Source of the DNA: JAFTYR01 sp964571375
GTDB lineage: Bacteria; Pseudomonadota; Gammaproteobacteria; Burkholderiales; Burkholderiaceae_F
NCBI GenBank assembly: GCA_964571375.1
Contig: CAZNBL010000022.1
Span: 1-19,432 of the forward strand
Direction of reading: 5' to 3'
Length of the DNA: 19,432 bases
A program made the position numbers and the translations under genes. Positions 12,791 to 19,432 of the stretch are shown here, in pieces (position 1 is the first letter of the stretch; the number at the start of each line of letters is the position of its first letter). The notes beneath the pieces were generated by a model. That model did no database searches. It was not told the origin of the DNA and saw only the letters and a program-made list of their open reading frames with translations.

Positions 12791-14257
12791 TTATCTGATC
12801 GGCTCAACCTTTTCGCGAATCATCGCGGAGGCATCTGTTTTGACTCCTGCTGTCTCGCTGCGTTCGGCAGCATGTTTTTTCAGGAATGCCACAGCCTGCT
12901 GAAGCTGATAATCGTCAGCTTCGCCGTACTTGTAAAACTTCGGCTCAGCCTTCTTCTTATTCTTGGTCTCAGCTGTCGGCTTTTCAGTATTCTTCACCGG
13001 AACGACCTCTGCCTTGGCATCCTTATCTGCCTTTACCGGCAGGGGTTGCTCAAGGTGATTGGCCAAATCGGCTTCTCGAATATCAAAGTCGATGAAGTTT
13101 CCGTCTGCCGTATCCTTCACTTCGATATCCGGCGTAATACCGACCGCCTGGATGGAACGGCCGCTCGGAGTGTAGTAGCGGGCCGTCGTCAGCTTAATAG
13201 CTGTATTGACAGCATCTCCGCGCAAAGGAATCACTGTCTGTACGGACCCTTTACCGAAGGTCTTACCGCCCATAATCGTGGCTCTCTTGTGATCCTGAAG
13301 AGCACCAGCAACGATTTCGCTCGCACTCGCAGAAGCGCCGTTGACGAGCACTACCATCGGAGTGTCCTTGGTGATTTCAGGCAATTTGGCAATCAGCCCG
13401 TCATCCTGAGTAACTGCGTAATCCTGCGGAATTGCTAAGAATTCCTTCTTGGCATCGGCCATCTGACCGCGGGTCGACACAACCTGAGATCCGGGCTGCA
13501 GGAAGGCTGCAGAAACACCTACCGCAGCATTGAGCAGGCCGCCCGGATCGTTTCTCAAGTCGAGCACGATACCGTTCTTCAGATTACCGCTCTTATTGAG
13601 CGCATTGAGATGCTTGGCAAGATCAGAAGAGGTTCTCTCCTGGAACTGAGTAATACGTACATAGCCCATGCCGTCGGCAAGAGGCTTGGACTTCACGGAC
13701 TTCACCTTGATGATGTCACGGACGATTTTGACCTGAATCGGCTCGCTCGCACCCTTACGAATAATGGAAAGTTCGATACTGGTCTTCGGCTTGCCGCGCA
13801 TCATTTTGACCGCATCGTTGAGCGGTGTGTCACGCAGCAGTTTGCCGTCGATCTTGAAAATAATATCGCCGGCACGGATACCGGCATGGGCTGCCGGAGT
13901 ATCGTCGATCGGAGAAATAACCTTCACACCTGCCGGATCGGATCCGACCTCAAGACCGAGACCGCCGAACTCTCCGCTTGTACCTTCCTGAAGCTCCCTG
14001 AAGGATTCCTCATCCAGGAAAGCGGAGTGGGGATCAAGTCCCTGAAGCATGCCGGAGATTGCTTCCTTCATCAGGCGCTTGTCTTCGACAGGATCGACAT
14101 AGAACTGCTTTACGGCACCGTAGACGTCCGTAAACTGTCTGATCTCGCTAAGAGGGAGCGTGCCCTTGGATGTAGGGTTTGCAAACCCTGCACTGATCAT
14201 GGTTCCGGCAAACATGCCCAACAAAACCAGCAGGGTGCCTTTAATGGAATTTCGCAT
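12791..14257 (-). CDS. ctpA: C-terminal processing peptidase, S41 family with PDZ domain
   Basis: A 488-residue periplasmic Ser/Lys protease. The signal peptide covers residues 1-26 (hydrophobic GTLLVLLGMFAGTMISAGFA). The PDZ domain (about 95-180) contains GEFGGLGLEVG and GIRAGDIIFKIDG. The catalytic domain has ITQFQERTSSDLAKHL and LDLRNDPGGLLNAAVGVSAAF. The nucleophile is Ser311 in NGASASASEIVAGAL and the general base is Lys336 in GKTFGKGSVQ, 25 residues apart as in known CtpB. A charged Lys/Glu tail follows residue 400. Such proteases trim periplasmic or outer-membrane-linked proteins and can control peptidoglycan hydrolases, which fits the envC-like gene 32 bp upstream. The start has only a closely spaced GAAG upstream. 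Confidence 0.93.
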   Translation of the reverse strand: MRNSIKGTLLVLLGMFAGTMISAGFANPTSKGTLPLSEIRQFTDVYGAVKQFYVDPVEDKRLMKEAISGMLQGLDPHSAFLDEESFRELQEGTSGEFGGLGLEVGSDPAGVKVISPIDDTPAAHAGIRAGDIIFKIDGKLLRDTPLNDAVKMMRGKPKTSIELSIIRKGASEPIQVKIVRDIIKVKSVKSKPLADGMGYVRITQFQERTSSDLAKHLNALNKSGNLKNGIVLDLRNDPGGLLNAAVGVSAAFLQPGSQVVSTRGQMADAKKEFLAIPQDYAVTQDDGLIAKLPEITKDTPMVVLVNGASASASEIVAGALQDHKRATIMGGKTFGKGSVQTVIPLRGDAVNTAIKLTTARYYTPSGRSIQAVGITPDIEVKDTADGNFIDFDIREADLANHLEQPLPVKADKDAKAEVVPVKNTEKPTAETKNKKKAEPKFYKYGEADDYQLQQAVAFLKKHAAERSETAGVKTDASAMIREKVEPIR

Positions 14258-14289
14258 ATCTTCAACAAACTCAGAATTCAGCGGCTCTG

Positions 14290-15642
14290 TCAGTATTTGA
14301 GCCAGCCGGATGGATCAATTGGTTTACCTTTATACCGAAGTTCAAAGTATAAAACGGTCAGGTCGCTATCTTTGGAACCGACTCTCGAAATAGTGTCTCC
14401 TGCGGCAACGACATCCCCGATATCTTTTTCGATGCTGGCGTTATTGCCGTAAACCGAGAAATAACCTTTGCCGTGATCGATGATGACCATATTGCCGTAT
14501 CCGCGCAGGTAATCGGCAAAGACCACTTTACCGGCACGTACTGCACGTACAGGGCGTTCGTCCTTCACGCTGAAGACCAACCCCTTCCAGTTACCGAGAT
14601 TCTTTCCAGCGCGCTTTTGACCGTATTTAGCGACGATCTTTCCGTCCACCGGTTTAACCGTACGTACAGCAACCGCGCTTTGAGGCGCCGTGCGTTCGGC
14701 AGAACGCTTGGATTTGGCGGCCTTTGCTGCCAATGCTCGTTTTTCCTGCGTTTCAATCCGGGTAATGAGCGTAGTAAGTCTCTGTTCGTCACGCTTTAAG
14801 CGCGTCAGCGTAAGAGCCTTGGCATCAAGATCTTTCTGAACCTGATAGGCAAGAGCCTGACGTTTCTTCCTTTCCTTTAGAAGACGGTCGCGCTCTTTGA
14901 TTTCTTTATCGGCAATACTCTTAAGTTCCCGACTCGATTTTCTGGACTCGGCTACGACATTTTCGAGCTGCTTTTTCTGCCGGTTCAAATTAGCGATAGC
15001 CTTGGATGACTGATGTTCGAGAAGATCAAGCAGAGTCTTGTTCTGAGATTCTTTCTGAGGATCCCGCATCCAGTCGGGCGTCTCGGAATAACCGAGCAGT
15101 TCAAGGCGCTGCTTATTGATTTCACCGACGATTTTTTCTTCTTCATGAATCTTCTTTTGAAGTGCGTCGATCTGCCTTGATTGATTTCTCAGCTGTTTCT
15201 CAACTTTGTTTTTCTTGACCTGAATCCCGCGGATATTCTGTCTGACACCTGCAATATCCTTGGAGGATTGCTGCAAATCTTTCTGCAGGCGTTGCTTCCT
15301 TTCGCGGGCTTTTTCTACCGAATTCTCCAATTCGGCAATACGACTGCGGGCGCTCTTCTGTTTGGCAACCAAAGACTGTTTGGTCGCACTGCCTGAAGTT
15401 TTATTCTTTGCGGCTGTTTTGGAAGCCTGGCGGGATGAGGTATTTGAAGTCGCAGACGACTTCGGAGAGGGTTGTTTTTTTACTTCCGCTTTCTTTGTAC
15501 GAGTCTGTCCTTTAGCTTCGGATTTTTGTACGGAAGCTTTTGAAGGAACGTTTTGAGCTGCGGATGTCTGCGGATAACACGACAGCAACCCGGCGCCGGC
15601 AATACATACCGCCGACGCCAGAGTCAGCAACAGGGTACGCAA
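14290..15642 (-). CDS. envC: EnvC-like murein hydrolase activator (degenerate LytM domain)
   Basis: A protein of 450 residues exported to the periplasm. It has an N-terminal hydrophobic segment, a Ser/Thr/Lys/Ala-rich linker (about 32-90), long coiled coils (about 92-310) and a C-terminal LytM/M23 domain (about 330-450). The LytM domain lacks the zinc ligands: where active enzymes have histidines it reads GYGNMVIIDHGKGYFSVYGN and VLYFELRYKGKPIDPSGWL. This is the EnvC pattern, in which the dead LytM domain activates amidases at division under FtsEX control. The chosen TTG at 15642 is one base after the gpmA stop; a TTG at 15669 inside gpmA is the alternative, and neither has a good ribosome site. 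Cys22 after LLS is a weak lipobox; SAA-Q gives an ordinary cleavage site. Confidence 0.85.
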   Translation of the reverse strand: MRTLLLTLASAVCIAGAGLLSCYPQTSAAQNVPSKASVQKSEAKGQTRTKKAEVKKQPSPKSSATSNTSSRQASKTAAKNKTSGSATKQSLVAKQKSARSRIAELENSVEKARERKQRLQKDLQQSSKDIAGVRQNIRGIQVKKNKVEKQLRNQSRQIDALQKKIHEEEKIVGEINKQRLELLGYSETPDWMRDPQKESQNKTLLDLLEHQSSKAIANLNRQKKQLENVVAESRKSSRELKSIADKEIKERDRLLKERKKRQALAYQVQKDLDAKALTLTRLKRDEQRLTTLITRIETQEKRALAAKAAKSKRSAERTAPQSAVAVRTVKPVDGKIVAKYGQKRAGKNLGNWKGLVFSVKDERPVRAVRAGKVVFADYLRGYGNMVIIDHGKGYFSVYGNNASIEKDIGDVVAAGDTISRVGSKDSDLTVLYFELRYKGKPIDPSGWLKY

Positions 15643-15643
15643 A

Positions 15644-16390
15644 TTACTTGGACTTACCCTGAGCGGCAACAGCTGCTACAGCTGCCTTGATCTTTTCCTG
15701 GTCGCCGAGGTAGTAGTGCTTGATCGGCTTGAGGTTTTCATCAAGTTCATAGACCAGCGGAGTTGCAGTCGGGATGTTCAGACCGACGATATCTTCATCG
15801 CTGATATTGTCGAGATACTTCACGAGCGATCTGAGAGAGTTACCGTGTGCGGTAATAATGATGCTGCGGCCGGCCTTGATCTGCGGTGCAATTTCATTTT
15901 CCCAATACGGAACAACGCGGGCAACAGTATCCTTAAGGCATTCTGTCAGCGGAAGAGTTTCAGGATCCATGCCTGTGTAGCGCGGATCGATACCCGGCCA
16001 CATCGGGCTTTCCTTAGTCAGTGCGGGAGGCGGAGTGTCGTAAGAACGACGCCAGATCATGACCTGTTCGTCACCGAACTTCTGAGCAGTTTCCTTCTTG
16101 TTGAGACCCTGCAGAGCACCGTAATGACGTTCGTTGAGGCGCCAGCTGTTGATCACGGGCAGATACATCTGGTCGAGCTTATCCAGAGCGATCCAAAGTG
16201 TGCGGATGGCGCGACGAAGCACAGAGGTGTAGCAGAGGTCGAACTTAAAACCTTCCTGCTTGAGAAGTTCGCCTGCACGGGCAGCTTCTTCACGACCTTT
16301 TTCCGTCAAATCCACATCAACCCAGCCGGTGAATCTGTTTTCAAGATTCCACTGGCTTTCACCGTGTCTCATTAATACGATCTTGTACAT
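15644..16390 (-). CDS. gpmA: 2,3-bisphosphoglycerate-dependent phosphoglycerate mutase
   Basis: A 248-residue glycolytic enzyme that interconverts 3- and 2-phosphoglycerate through a phosphohistidine. The phosphoryl-acceptor His9 is in LMRHGESQWN, the acid Glu87 in RLNERHYGALQG and the second His182 in ITAHGNSLRSL. WRRSYDTPPP and the full length match the dPGM family exactly. The C-terminus is an Ala-rich tail. GGA lies about 7 nt before the ATG at 16390. It is the first gene of a minus-strand operon with the envC-like gene and ctpA, a linkage common in betaproteobacteria, and is divergent from the rhodanese-like gene. Confidence 0.97.
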   Translation of the reverse strand: MYKIVLMRHGESQWNLENRFTGWVDVDLTEKGREEAARAGELLKQEGFKFDLCYTSVLRRAIRTLWIALDKLDQMYLPVINSWRLNERHYGALQGLNKKETAQKFGDEQVMIWRRSYDTPPPALTKESPMWPGIDPRYTGMDPETLPLTECLKDTVARVVPYWENEIAPQIKAGRSIIITAHGNSLRSLVKYLDNISDEDIVGLNIPTATPLVYELDENLKPIKHYYLGDQEKIKAAVAAVAAQGKSK

Positions 16391-16409
16391 AGTTTTTCCG
16401 TGTTGTAGA

Positions 16410-16438
16410 TTAGATAAATGATCTAACCACTTTATAAT
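16410..16438. promoter_or_regulatory. Divergent promoter region gpmA / rhodanese with shared -10 and palindrome
   Basis: Plus strand: TATAAT at 16433-16438 with TTAGAT (16410-16415) 17 nt upstream as a poor -35. Minus strand: TATAAA at 16436-16431 with a TTTCAA-like -35 17 nt upstream. The two -10 boxes overlap. TTAGAT-AAATG-ATCTAA (16410-16426) is an inverted repeat covering the plus -35 and the gpmA start region, so it may be an operator for both. Confidence 0.5.
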
Positions 16439-16481
16439 CGATTATTCGATTCTTTGAAAGACTCTTATAGAGCCAGACATC

Positions 16482-16910
16482 ATGGATTTTATTACTGAAA
16501 ATATTCTTTTAATCGTCTGTTTCGTCCTCTCCGGCGTTATGCTGGCTTTCCCGTCTCTCACAAAGAGCAAGAACGCCGCCAAGAACCCCGCCGAAGCAAC
16601 GATCCTGATCAACCATAAAAATGCTCTGGTTATCGACGTCAGAAACGCTGATGAATTCAAGCACGGCACTCTTGCCAGCGCCGTCAACATCCCCGGCGAC
16701 AATCTGATCAACCGCATCGACAACCTCGACAAAAACCGTCCGATTCTCCTCGTCGACCAGACAGGCCGCCGCGCTCAGGAAGCACTCAAGCTGCTCCGTT
16801 CCAAGGGCTTTGCAGAGGTCTATACACTCGAAGGCGGTCTCGTTGCTTGGCAGGCTGCAAAACTGCCCCTGACCAACTTCGAAATCGGCAAGAAGAAGCG
16901 TAAGCATTAA
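16482..16910 (+). CDS. Membrane-anchored rhodanese-like protein lacking the catalytic Cys
   Basis: A 142-residue protein with one N-terminal transmembrane helix (about 8-24) and a cytoplasmic rhodanese-like domain. Rhodanese landmarks are present: ALVIDVRNADEFKHGTLASA, VNIPGDNL, and a C-terminal GFAEVYTLEGGLVAWQAAKLP. The active-site loop, normally C-x-x-G-x-R-S, reads VDQTGRRAQEA, so Asp92 replaces the catalytic cysteine. Sulfurtransferase activity by the normal route is therefore not expected; a binding or scaffold role is possible. In related genomes this gene and secB usually flank a glutaredoxin gene (grxC), which is absent here. A basic KKKRKH tail follows. The ribosome site is weak (AGAG). 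Confidence 0.88.
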   Translation: MDFITENILLIVCFVLSGVMLAFPSLTKSKNAAKNPAEATILINHKNALVIDVRNADEFKHGTLASAVNIPGDNLINRIDNLDKNRPILLVDQTGRRAQEALKLLRSKGFAEVYTLEGGLVAWQAAKLPLTNFEIGKKKRKH

Positions 16911-16956
16911 TTCACGGATAAACACTCCGTTTATTCTTTTATTGAAAGGATGAAAA

Positions 16957-17472
16957 ATGGCTGAAAACCAGACACCTGAAACACAGAACGAAGAAGGCCA
17001 GCAGGCTGCACAGCCGGAATTCGCACTTCAGCGCATCTACCTCAAGGATGCTTCTCTTGAAATGCCCAACTCTCCGGAAATCTTCCTTGTTCAGGAACCT
17101 CCGCGCATCGACATTCAGATGGATGTCAGCCAGAAGAAGCTGAGCCAGCCCGATCTGTGGGAAGTTGTTGTCCGCGCAACAGTCTGCGCCAAGACAACCG
17201 TCAATGAAGAAGAACACACAGTCTTCCTCGTTGAATGCAAGCAGGCCGGTATCTTCCTTCTCCGCAACCTCCCGGAAGAACAGATTCCGCTGGTTCTCGG
17301 CATCACATGCCCGAACGCTGTTTATCCGTACCTGCGCAGCAACGTCAGCGACCTCCTGGTTCGCGCCGGTATGCCGCCGGTTTACCTGACCGAAATCAAC
17401 TTCGAAGCTTATTTCGCTCAGCGTATGCAGGCTATGGCCGAAGCTCAGCAGGCTGAAGCTACTCAGCAGTAA
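16957..17472 (+). CDS. secB: Protein-export chaperone SecB
   Basis: A 171-residue cytoplasmic chaperone that holds preproteins unfolded and hands them to SecA. The body from FALQRIYLKDASLEMPNSP through FLVQEPPRIDIQMDVSQK, CKQAGIFLLRNLPEEQIPLVLGITCPNAVYPYLR and MPPVYLTEINFEAYFAQR matches SecB throughout. The first 20 residues and the last 17 are Gln/Glu/Ala-rich tails, a little longer than in E. coli. An AAAGG site lies about 7 nt before the ATG. It follows the rhodanese-like gene by 46 bp and is probably on the same transcript. A strong terminator follows. Confidence 0.97.
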   Translation: MAENQTPETQNEEGQQAAQPEFALQRIYLKDASLEMPNSPEIFLVQEPPRIDIQMDVSQKKLSQPDLWEVVVRATVCAKTTVNEEEHTVFLVECKQAGIFLLRNLPEEQIPLVLGITCPNAVYPYLRSNVSDLLVRAGMPPVYLTEINFEAYFAQRMQAMAEAQQAEATQQ

Positions 17473-17488
17473 TCGCACTGTGCTCTGC

Positions 17489-17522
17489 AATAAACCTCGC
17501 ATTTATGCGAGGTTTATTTTCT
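17489..17522 (+). terminator. Intrinsic terminator after secB
   Basis: AATAAACCTCGCA (17489-17501) pairs perfectly with TGCGAGGTTTATT (17506-17518) over a 4-nt loop and is followed by TTCTT. It ends only a few bases before the GGAG of the LOG gene, so the LOG gene either depends on read-through or has a promoter inside secB. Confidence 0.8.
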
Positions 17523-17535
17523 TGGAGAAGAAGTT

Positions 17536-18093
17536 ATGTCCCAAAAGATCTCTGTCTGTGTTTTCTGCGGCTCACGCTTCGGAAACAATCCTGAATTTTC
17601 AGATGCCGCACGCAATCTCGGCACCTATATCGGCCGCAACGGCTACCGTATGGTTTTCGGCGGAGGCAACTCCGGCCTCATGGGACTGACCTCTCAGGCA
17701 GCACTTGCCGCCGGCGGTGAAGTCATCGGCATTACACCGAAAATTCTTCTGACAAGAGAGACGCCTCTCGACAATCTGACGGAAATTCACATTGTCGAAA
17801 ATATGCACGAACGCAAACAGATGATGAGTGATCTTGCGGATATTTTTGTGGTGTTGCCGGGCGGCATCGGCACATTTGAAGAAGCATTTGAAATGCTGAC
17901 ATCCAATTGGATCGGAGCCGTCAATAAACCGGTCGGTTTCCTTGATGTGGACGGCTTCTACAACGGCCTCTTCAAGTTCGCCGACCACGCTGCAGAATGC
18001 GGTTTCATCGCTCCGGAGTGCCGCGCTCTGATGCATCTCGGCACAGAACCCGCAGCACTCATCGACGAACTGATCAAAGCAATCGACGGTTAA
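17536..18093 (+). CDS. LOG-family protein (cytokinin riboside 5'-monophosphate phosphoribohydrolase type)
   Basis: A 185-residue TIGR00730 / Lonely Guy family protein. Plant and some bacterial relatives cleave ribose-5-phosphate from nucleotide monophosphates; the bacterial physiological substrate is often unknown. Signature motifs are GGGNSGLMG (42-50), MHERKQMM (90-97) and PGGIGTFEEAFE (108-119), with the catalytic Arg and Glu in place. The N-terminus SVCVFCGSRFGNNPEF is typical. GGAG lies 8 nt before the ATG. The stop overlaps the convergent trmL stop in a shared TTAA. Whether it acts on cytokinins, purine or pyrimidine nucleotides cannot be told. Confidence 0.9.
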   Translation: MSQKISVCVFCGSRFGNNPEFSDAARNLGTYIGRNGYRMVFGGGNSGLMGLTSQAALAAGGEVIGITPKILLTRETPLDNLTEIHIVENMHERKQMMSDLADIFVVLPGGIGTFEEAFEMLTSNWIGAVNKPVGFLDVDGFYNGLFKFADHAAECGFIAPECRALMHLGTEPAALIDELIKAIDG

Positions 18094-18560
18094 ATTCCGC
18101 CTTCAAATCCGTTCTGCCGCCAGGCTTCGAAAACAGTTACGGCGGCAGCGTTCGAAAGATTGAGAGAACGATTGTTCGGGCGCATCGGCAATCGCACGCA
18201 ATGTTTCGGATCGAAGTGCTCGCGTACTTCCTGAGGCAGGCCAGAACCTTCGGAACCGAACACGAACCAGTCGCCGGGGCGGAACTCCGCTTCCTGCACA
18301 AGCTGGGTTGCCTTCGTAGTCATCGCAAACATGCGGTCTGCGTCAGGCTTTTCAGTTTCGAGGAAATGCTCGTAGCTCTTATAAATCTTTACTTCGGCAT
18401 ACTCGTGATAATCGAGGCCGGCGCGCTTCATATGCTTGTCTTCAAGCGAGAAACCGAGCGGCTCGATCAAAATCAGACGGCATCCTGTATTGGCGCAAAG
18501 TCGGATGATATTGCCGGTATTCGGCGGAATTTCGGGATGAACAAGTACAACGTTAAACAT
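18090..18560 (-). CDS. trmL: tRNA (cytidine/uridine-2'-O)-methyltransferase TrmL
   Basis: A 156-residue SPOUT-class enzyme that 2'-O-methylates the wobble base 34 of certain leucine tRNAs. The N-terminus FNVVLVHPEIPPNTGNIIRL and CANTGCRLILIEPLGF match TrmL, followed by RAGLDYHEYA. The trefoil-knot motifs are WFVFGSEGSGLP and VRLPMRPNNRSLNLSNAAAV, ending in FEAWRQNGFEGG. The ATG at 18560 fits relatives; a TTG at 18572 would add four residues. It overlaps the rpoH stop by 8 nt, so it is translated from the rpoH transcript. Its stop shares TTAA with the convergent LOG gene. Confidence 0.93.
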   Translation of the reverse strand: MFNVVLVHPEIPPNTGNIIRLCANTGCRLILIEPLGFSLEDKHMKRAGLDYHEYAEVKIYKSYEHFLETEKPDADRMFAMTTKATQLVQEAEFRPGDWFVFGSEGSGLPQEVREHFDPKHCVRLPMRPNNRSLNLSNAAAVTVFEAWRQNGFEGGI

Positions 18561-19432
18561 TCTTGGCAACACCTTCCTGCTGCAATATTCCTTTTAGCTG
18601 TTCCAGAGCCTTCTTTTCGATCTGACGGACTCTCTCCTGACTGACTCCGAACTCCTTGGAAAGATCGGCCAGCGTAGCGCCCTTCTTTCCTTCCACTTCA
18701 TTGTAAAGCCAGCGTTCCTGAATGATTCGTCGGCTGCGCTCATCAAGCTTCTCGATAGCGCTTCTCAAACCCTCGTCAAGAATACTTTCGCGGTGTGCAT
18801 CCTCGATCTTCTGGATCGGTTCATCTGCTTCGGAATACAGCCAGTCTTCCGGAGCAAAAGCCTCGTCCTCGCCGGAAGACGGCTCGTCGATAGTCATCTC
18901 CGCGCCGCCCATACGACGTTCCATTTCGGCCACTTCCGCCGGTTTGACGTCCAGGGTCTCGGCAATACGATCGATATCGTTCGGTCGCAGAGCTTTCGTA
19001 TCGTCTTTAAGCGAACGGAGGTTGAAAAAGAGTTTTCGTTGAGATTTTGTAGTCGCAACACGCACCAAACGCCAATTGCGGATAACGTACTCCTGAATTT
19101 CAGAACGAATCCAGGTCATAGCAAACGTTACCAGGCGGGTTCCGTGATCCGGATTAAAGCGTTTGACGGCCTTCATCAGACCGATATTGCCTTCCTGGAT
19201 CAGATCTGAGAACGGCAAACCGTATCCGAGATACTGTCTGGCAATCGAAATGACCAAACGCAGATGTGACATAACCAGTTCGCGGGCAGCATCAACGTCG
19301 CCTTCGTCGCGAAGACGTACCGCGAGCTCATGCTCGCGCTCGGGCGTCAGGATCGGAGCCTGATTCGCCGCGCGGATAAATGCTTCCAGATCTCCGGGAG
19401 CCTGAGGCAGAGCCAAAGGCGTCGGCTTATAG
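18553..19432 (-). CDS. rpoH: Heat-shock sigma factor RpoH (sigma-32), 5' end outside the window
   Basis: The heat-shock sigma factor, directing RNA polymerase to chaperone and protease promoters. Region 2 is DLIQEGNIGLMKAVKRFNPD and VTFAMTWIRSEIQEYVIRNW. The RpoH box QRKLFFNLR, specific to sigma-32, follows. Region 4 is GATLADLSKEFGVSQERVRQ, ending IEKKALEQLKGI. The frame stays open past 19416 to the right edge (upstream codons read Y-K-P-T-P), so the true start lies beyond the window; a TTG at 19416 is not the start. trmL overlaps its 3' end. Regulation through a 5' RNA thermometer, as in E. coli, cannot be judged here. Confidence 0.96.
   Translation of the reverse strand, partial: YKPTPLALPQAPGDLEAFIRAANQAPILTPEREHELAVRLRDEGDVDAARELVMSHLRLVISIARQYLGYGLPFSDLIQEGNIGLMKAVKRFNPDHGTRLVTFAMTWIRSEIQEYVIRNWRLVRVATTKSQRKLFFNLRSLKDDTKALRPNDIDRIAETLDVKPAEVAEMERRMGGAEMTIDEPSSGEDEAFAPEDWLYSEADEPIQKIEDAHRESILDEGLRSAIEKLDERSRRIIQERWLYNEVEGKKGATLADLSKEFGVSQERVRQIEKKALEQLKGILQQEGVAKNV

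Noticed and set aside
1..19432. Defence island, prophage, toxin-antitoxin or biosynthetic cluster
   Set aside because: Every sizeable coding region belongs to a known housekeeping family, and there are no integrases, transposases or attachment-site repeats.

Overview
The window is a dense stretch of housekeeping chromosome from a Gram-negative proteobacterium, most likely a betaproteobacterium of order Burkholderiales. The moderate GC content (about half, by eye) and the style of several proteins suggest a Sutterellaceae-like gut lineage, but that placement is inference. Supporting signs are the divergent metK / lipid A acyltransferase pair followed by dapF and a DUF484 gene, a CEETGEP-type DksA, SlmA, RpoH with its QRKLFFNLR box, SecB behind a rhodanese-like gene, and TrpRS with a C-terminal extension. 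I see no phage, transposon, integron, CRISPR array, tRNA or rRNA.

Layout, left to right. 1-124 (-): 5' end of a CBS-domain gene leaving the window. 185-1451 (-): folB-ttcA, overlapping. 1493-1684 (+): small DUF2905 membrane protein. 1698-2786 (-): cca. 2866-3414 (+): 5-formyl-THF cyclo-ligase, abutting trpS (3415-4710, -). 4854-6041 (-): metK, with a strong terminator and a structured leader that matches the SAM-II riboswitch. 6254-8739 (+): lpxL-type acyltransferase, dapF, DUF484. 8783-10003 (+): rlmI. 10151-11937 (+): COG0523 metallochaperone GTPase with a His/Cys-rich insert, then dksA. 12110-12703 (+): slmA. 12791-16390 (-): operon gpmA, envC-like, ctpA. 16482-17472 (+): rhodanese-like gene, secB. 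17536-18093 (+): LOG-family gene. 18090-19432 (-): rpoH (5' end outside the window) with trmL overlapping it.

How the genes work together. Translation and RNA modification dominate (ttcA, cca, trpS, rlmI, trmL). One-carbon and SAM metabolism is covered by folB, the cyclo-ligase and metK; metK supplies the donor for rlmI and trmL. Envelope functions are lpxL, dapF (meso-DAP for peptidoglycan), envC, ctpA and secB. Stress and cell-cycle control comes from rpoH, dksA and slmA. The COG0523-dksA pair may link metal supply to transcription.

The most interesting signal is not a protein. The metK leader (minus strand, about 6154-6108) can fold as an H-type pseudoknot with the positions diagnostic of SAM-II: GAGUUAA in loop 1, UUGC and GCUAA in P2. 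It starts almost exactly at the predicted transcription start. A downstream helix pairs with the metK ribosome binding site. Other points of interest are divergent promoters that share one -10 box, a rhodanese with no catalytic Cys, a DksA with one of its four zinc-finger Cys, and a tandem Cys-triad/His repeat in the COG0523 protein.
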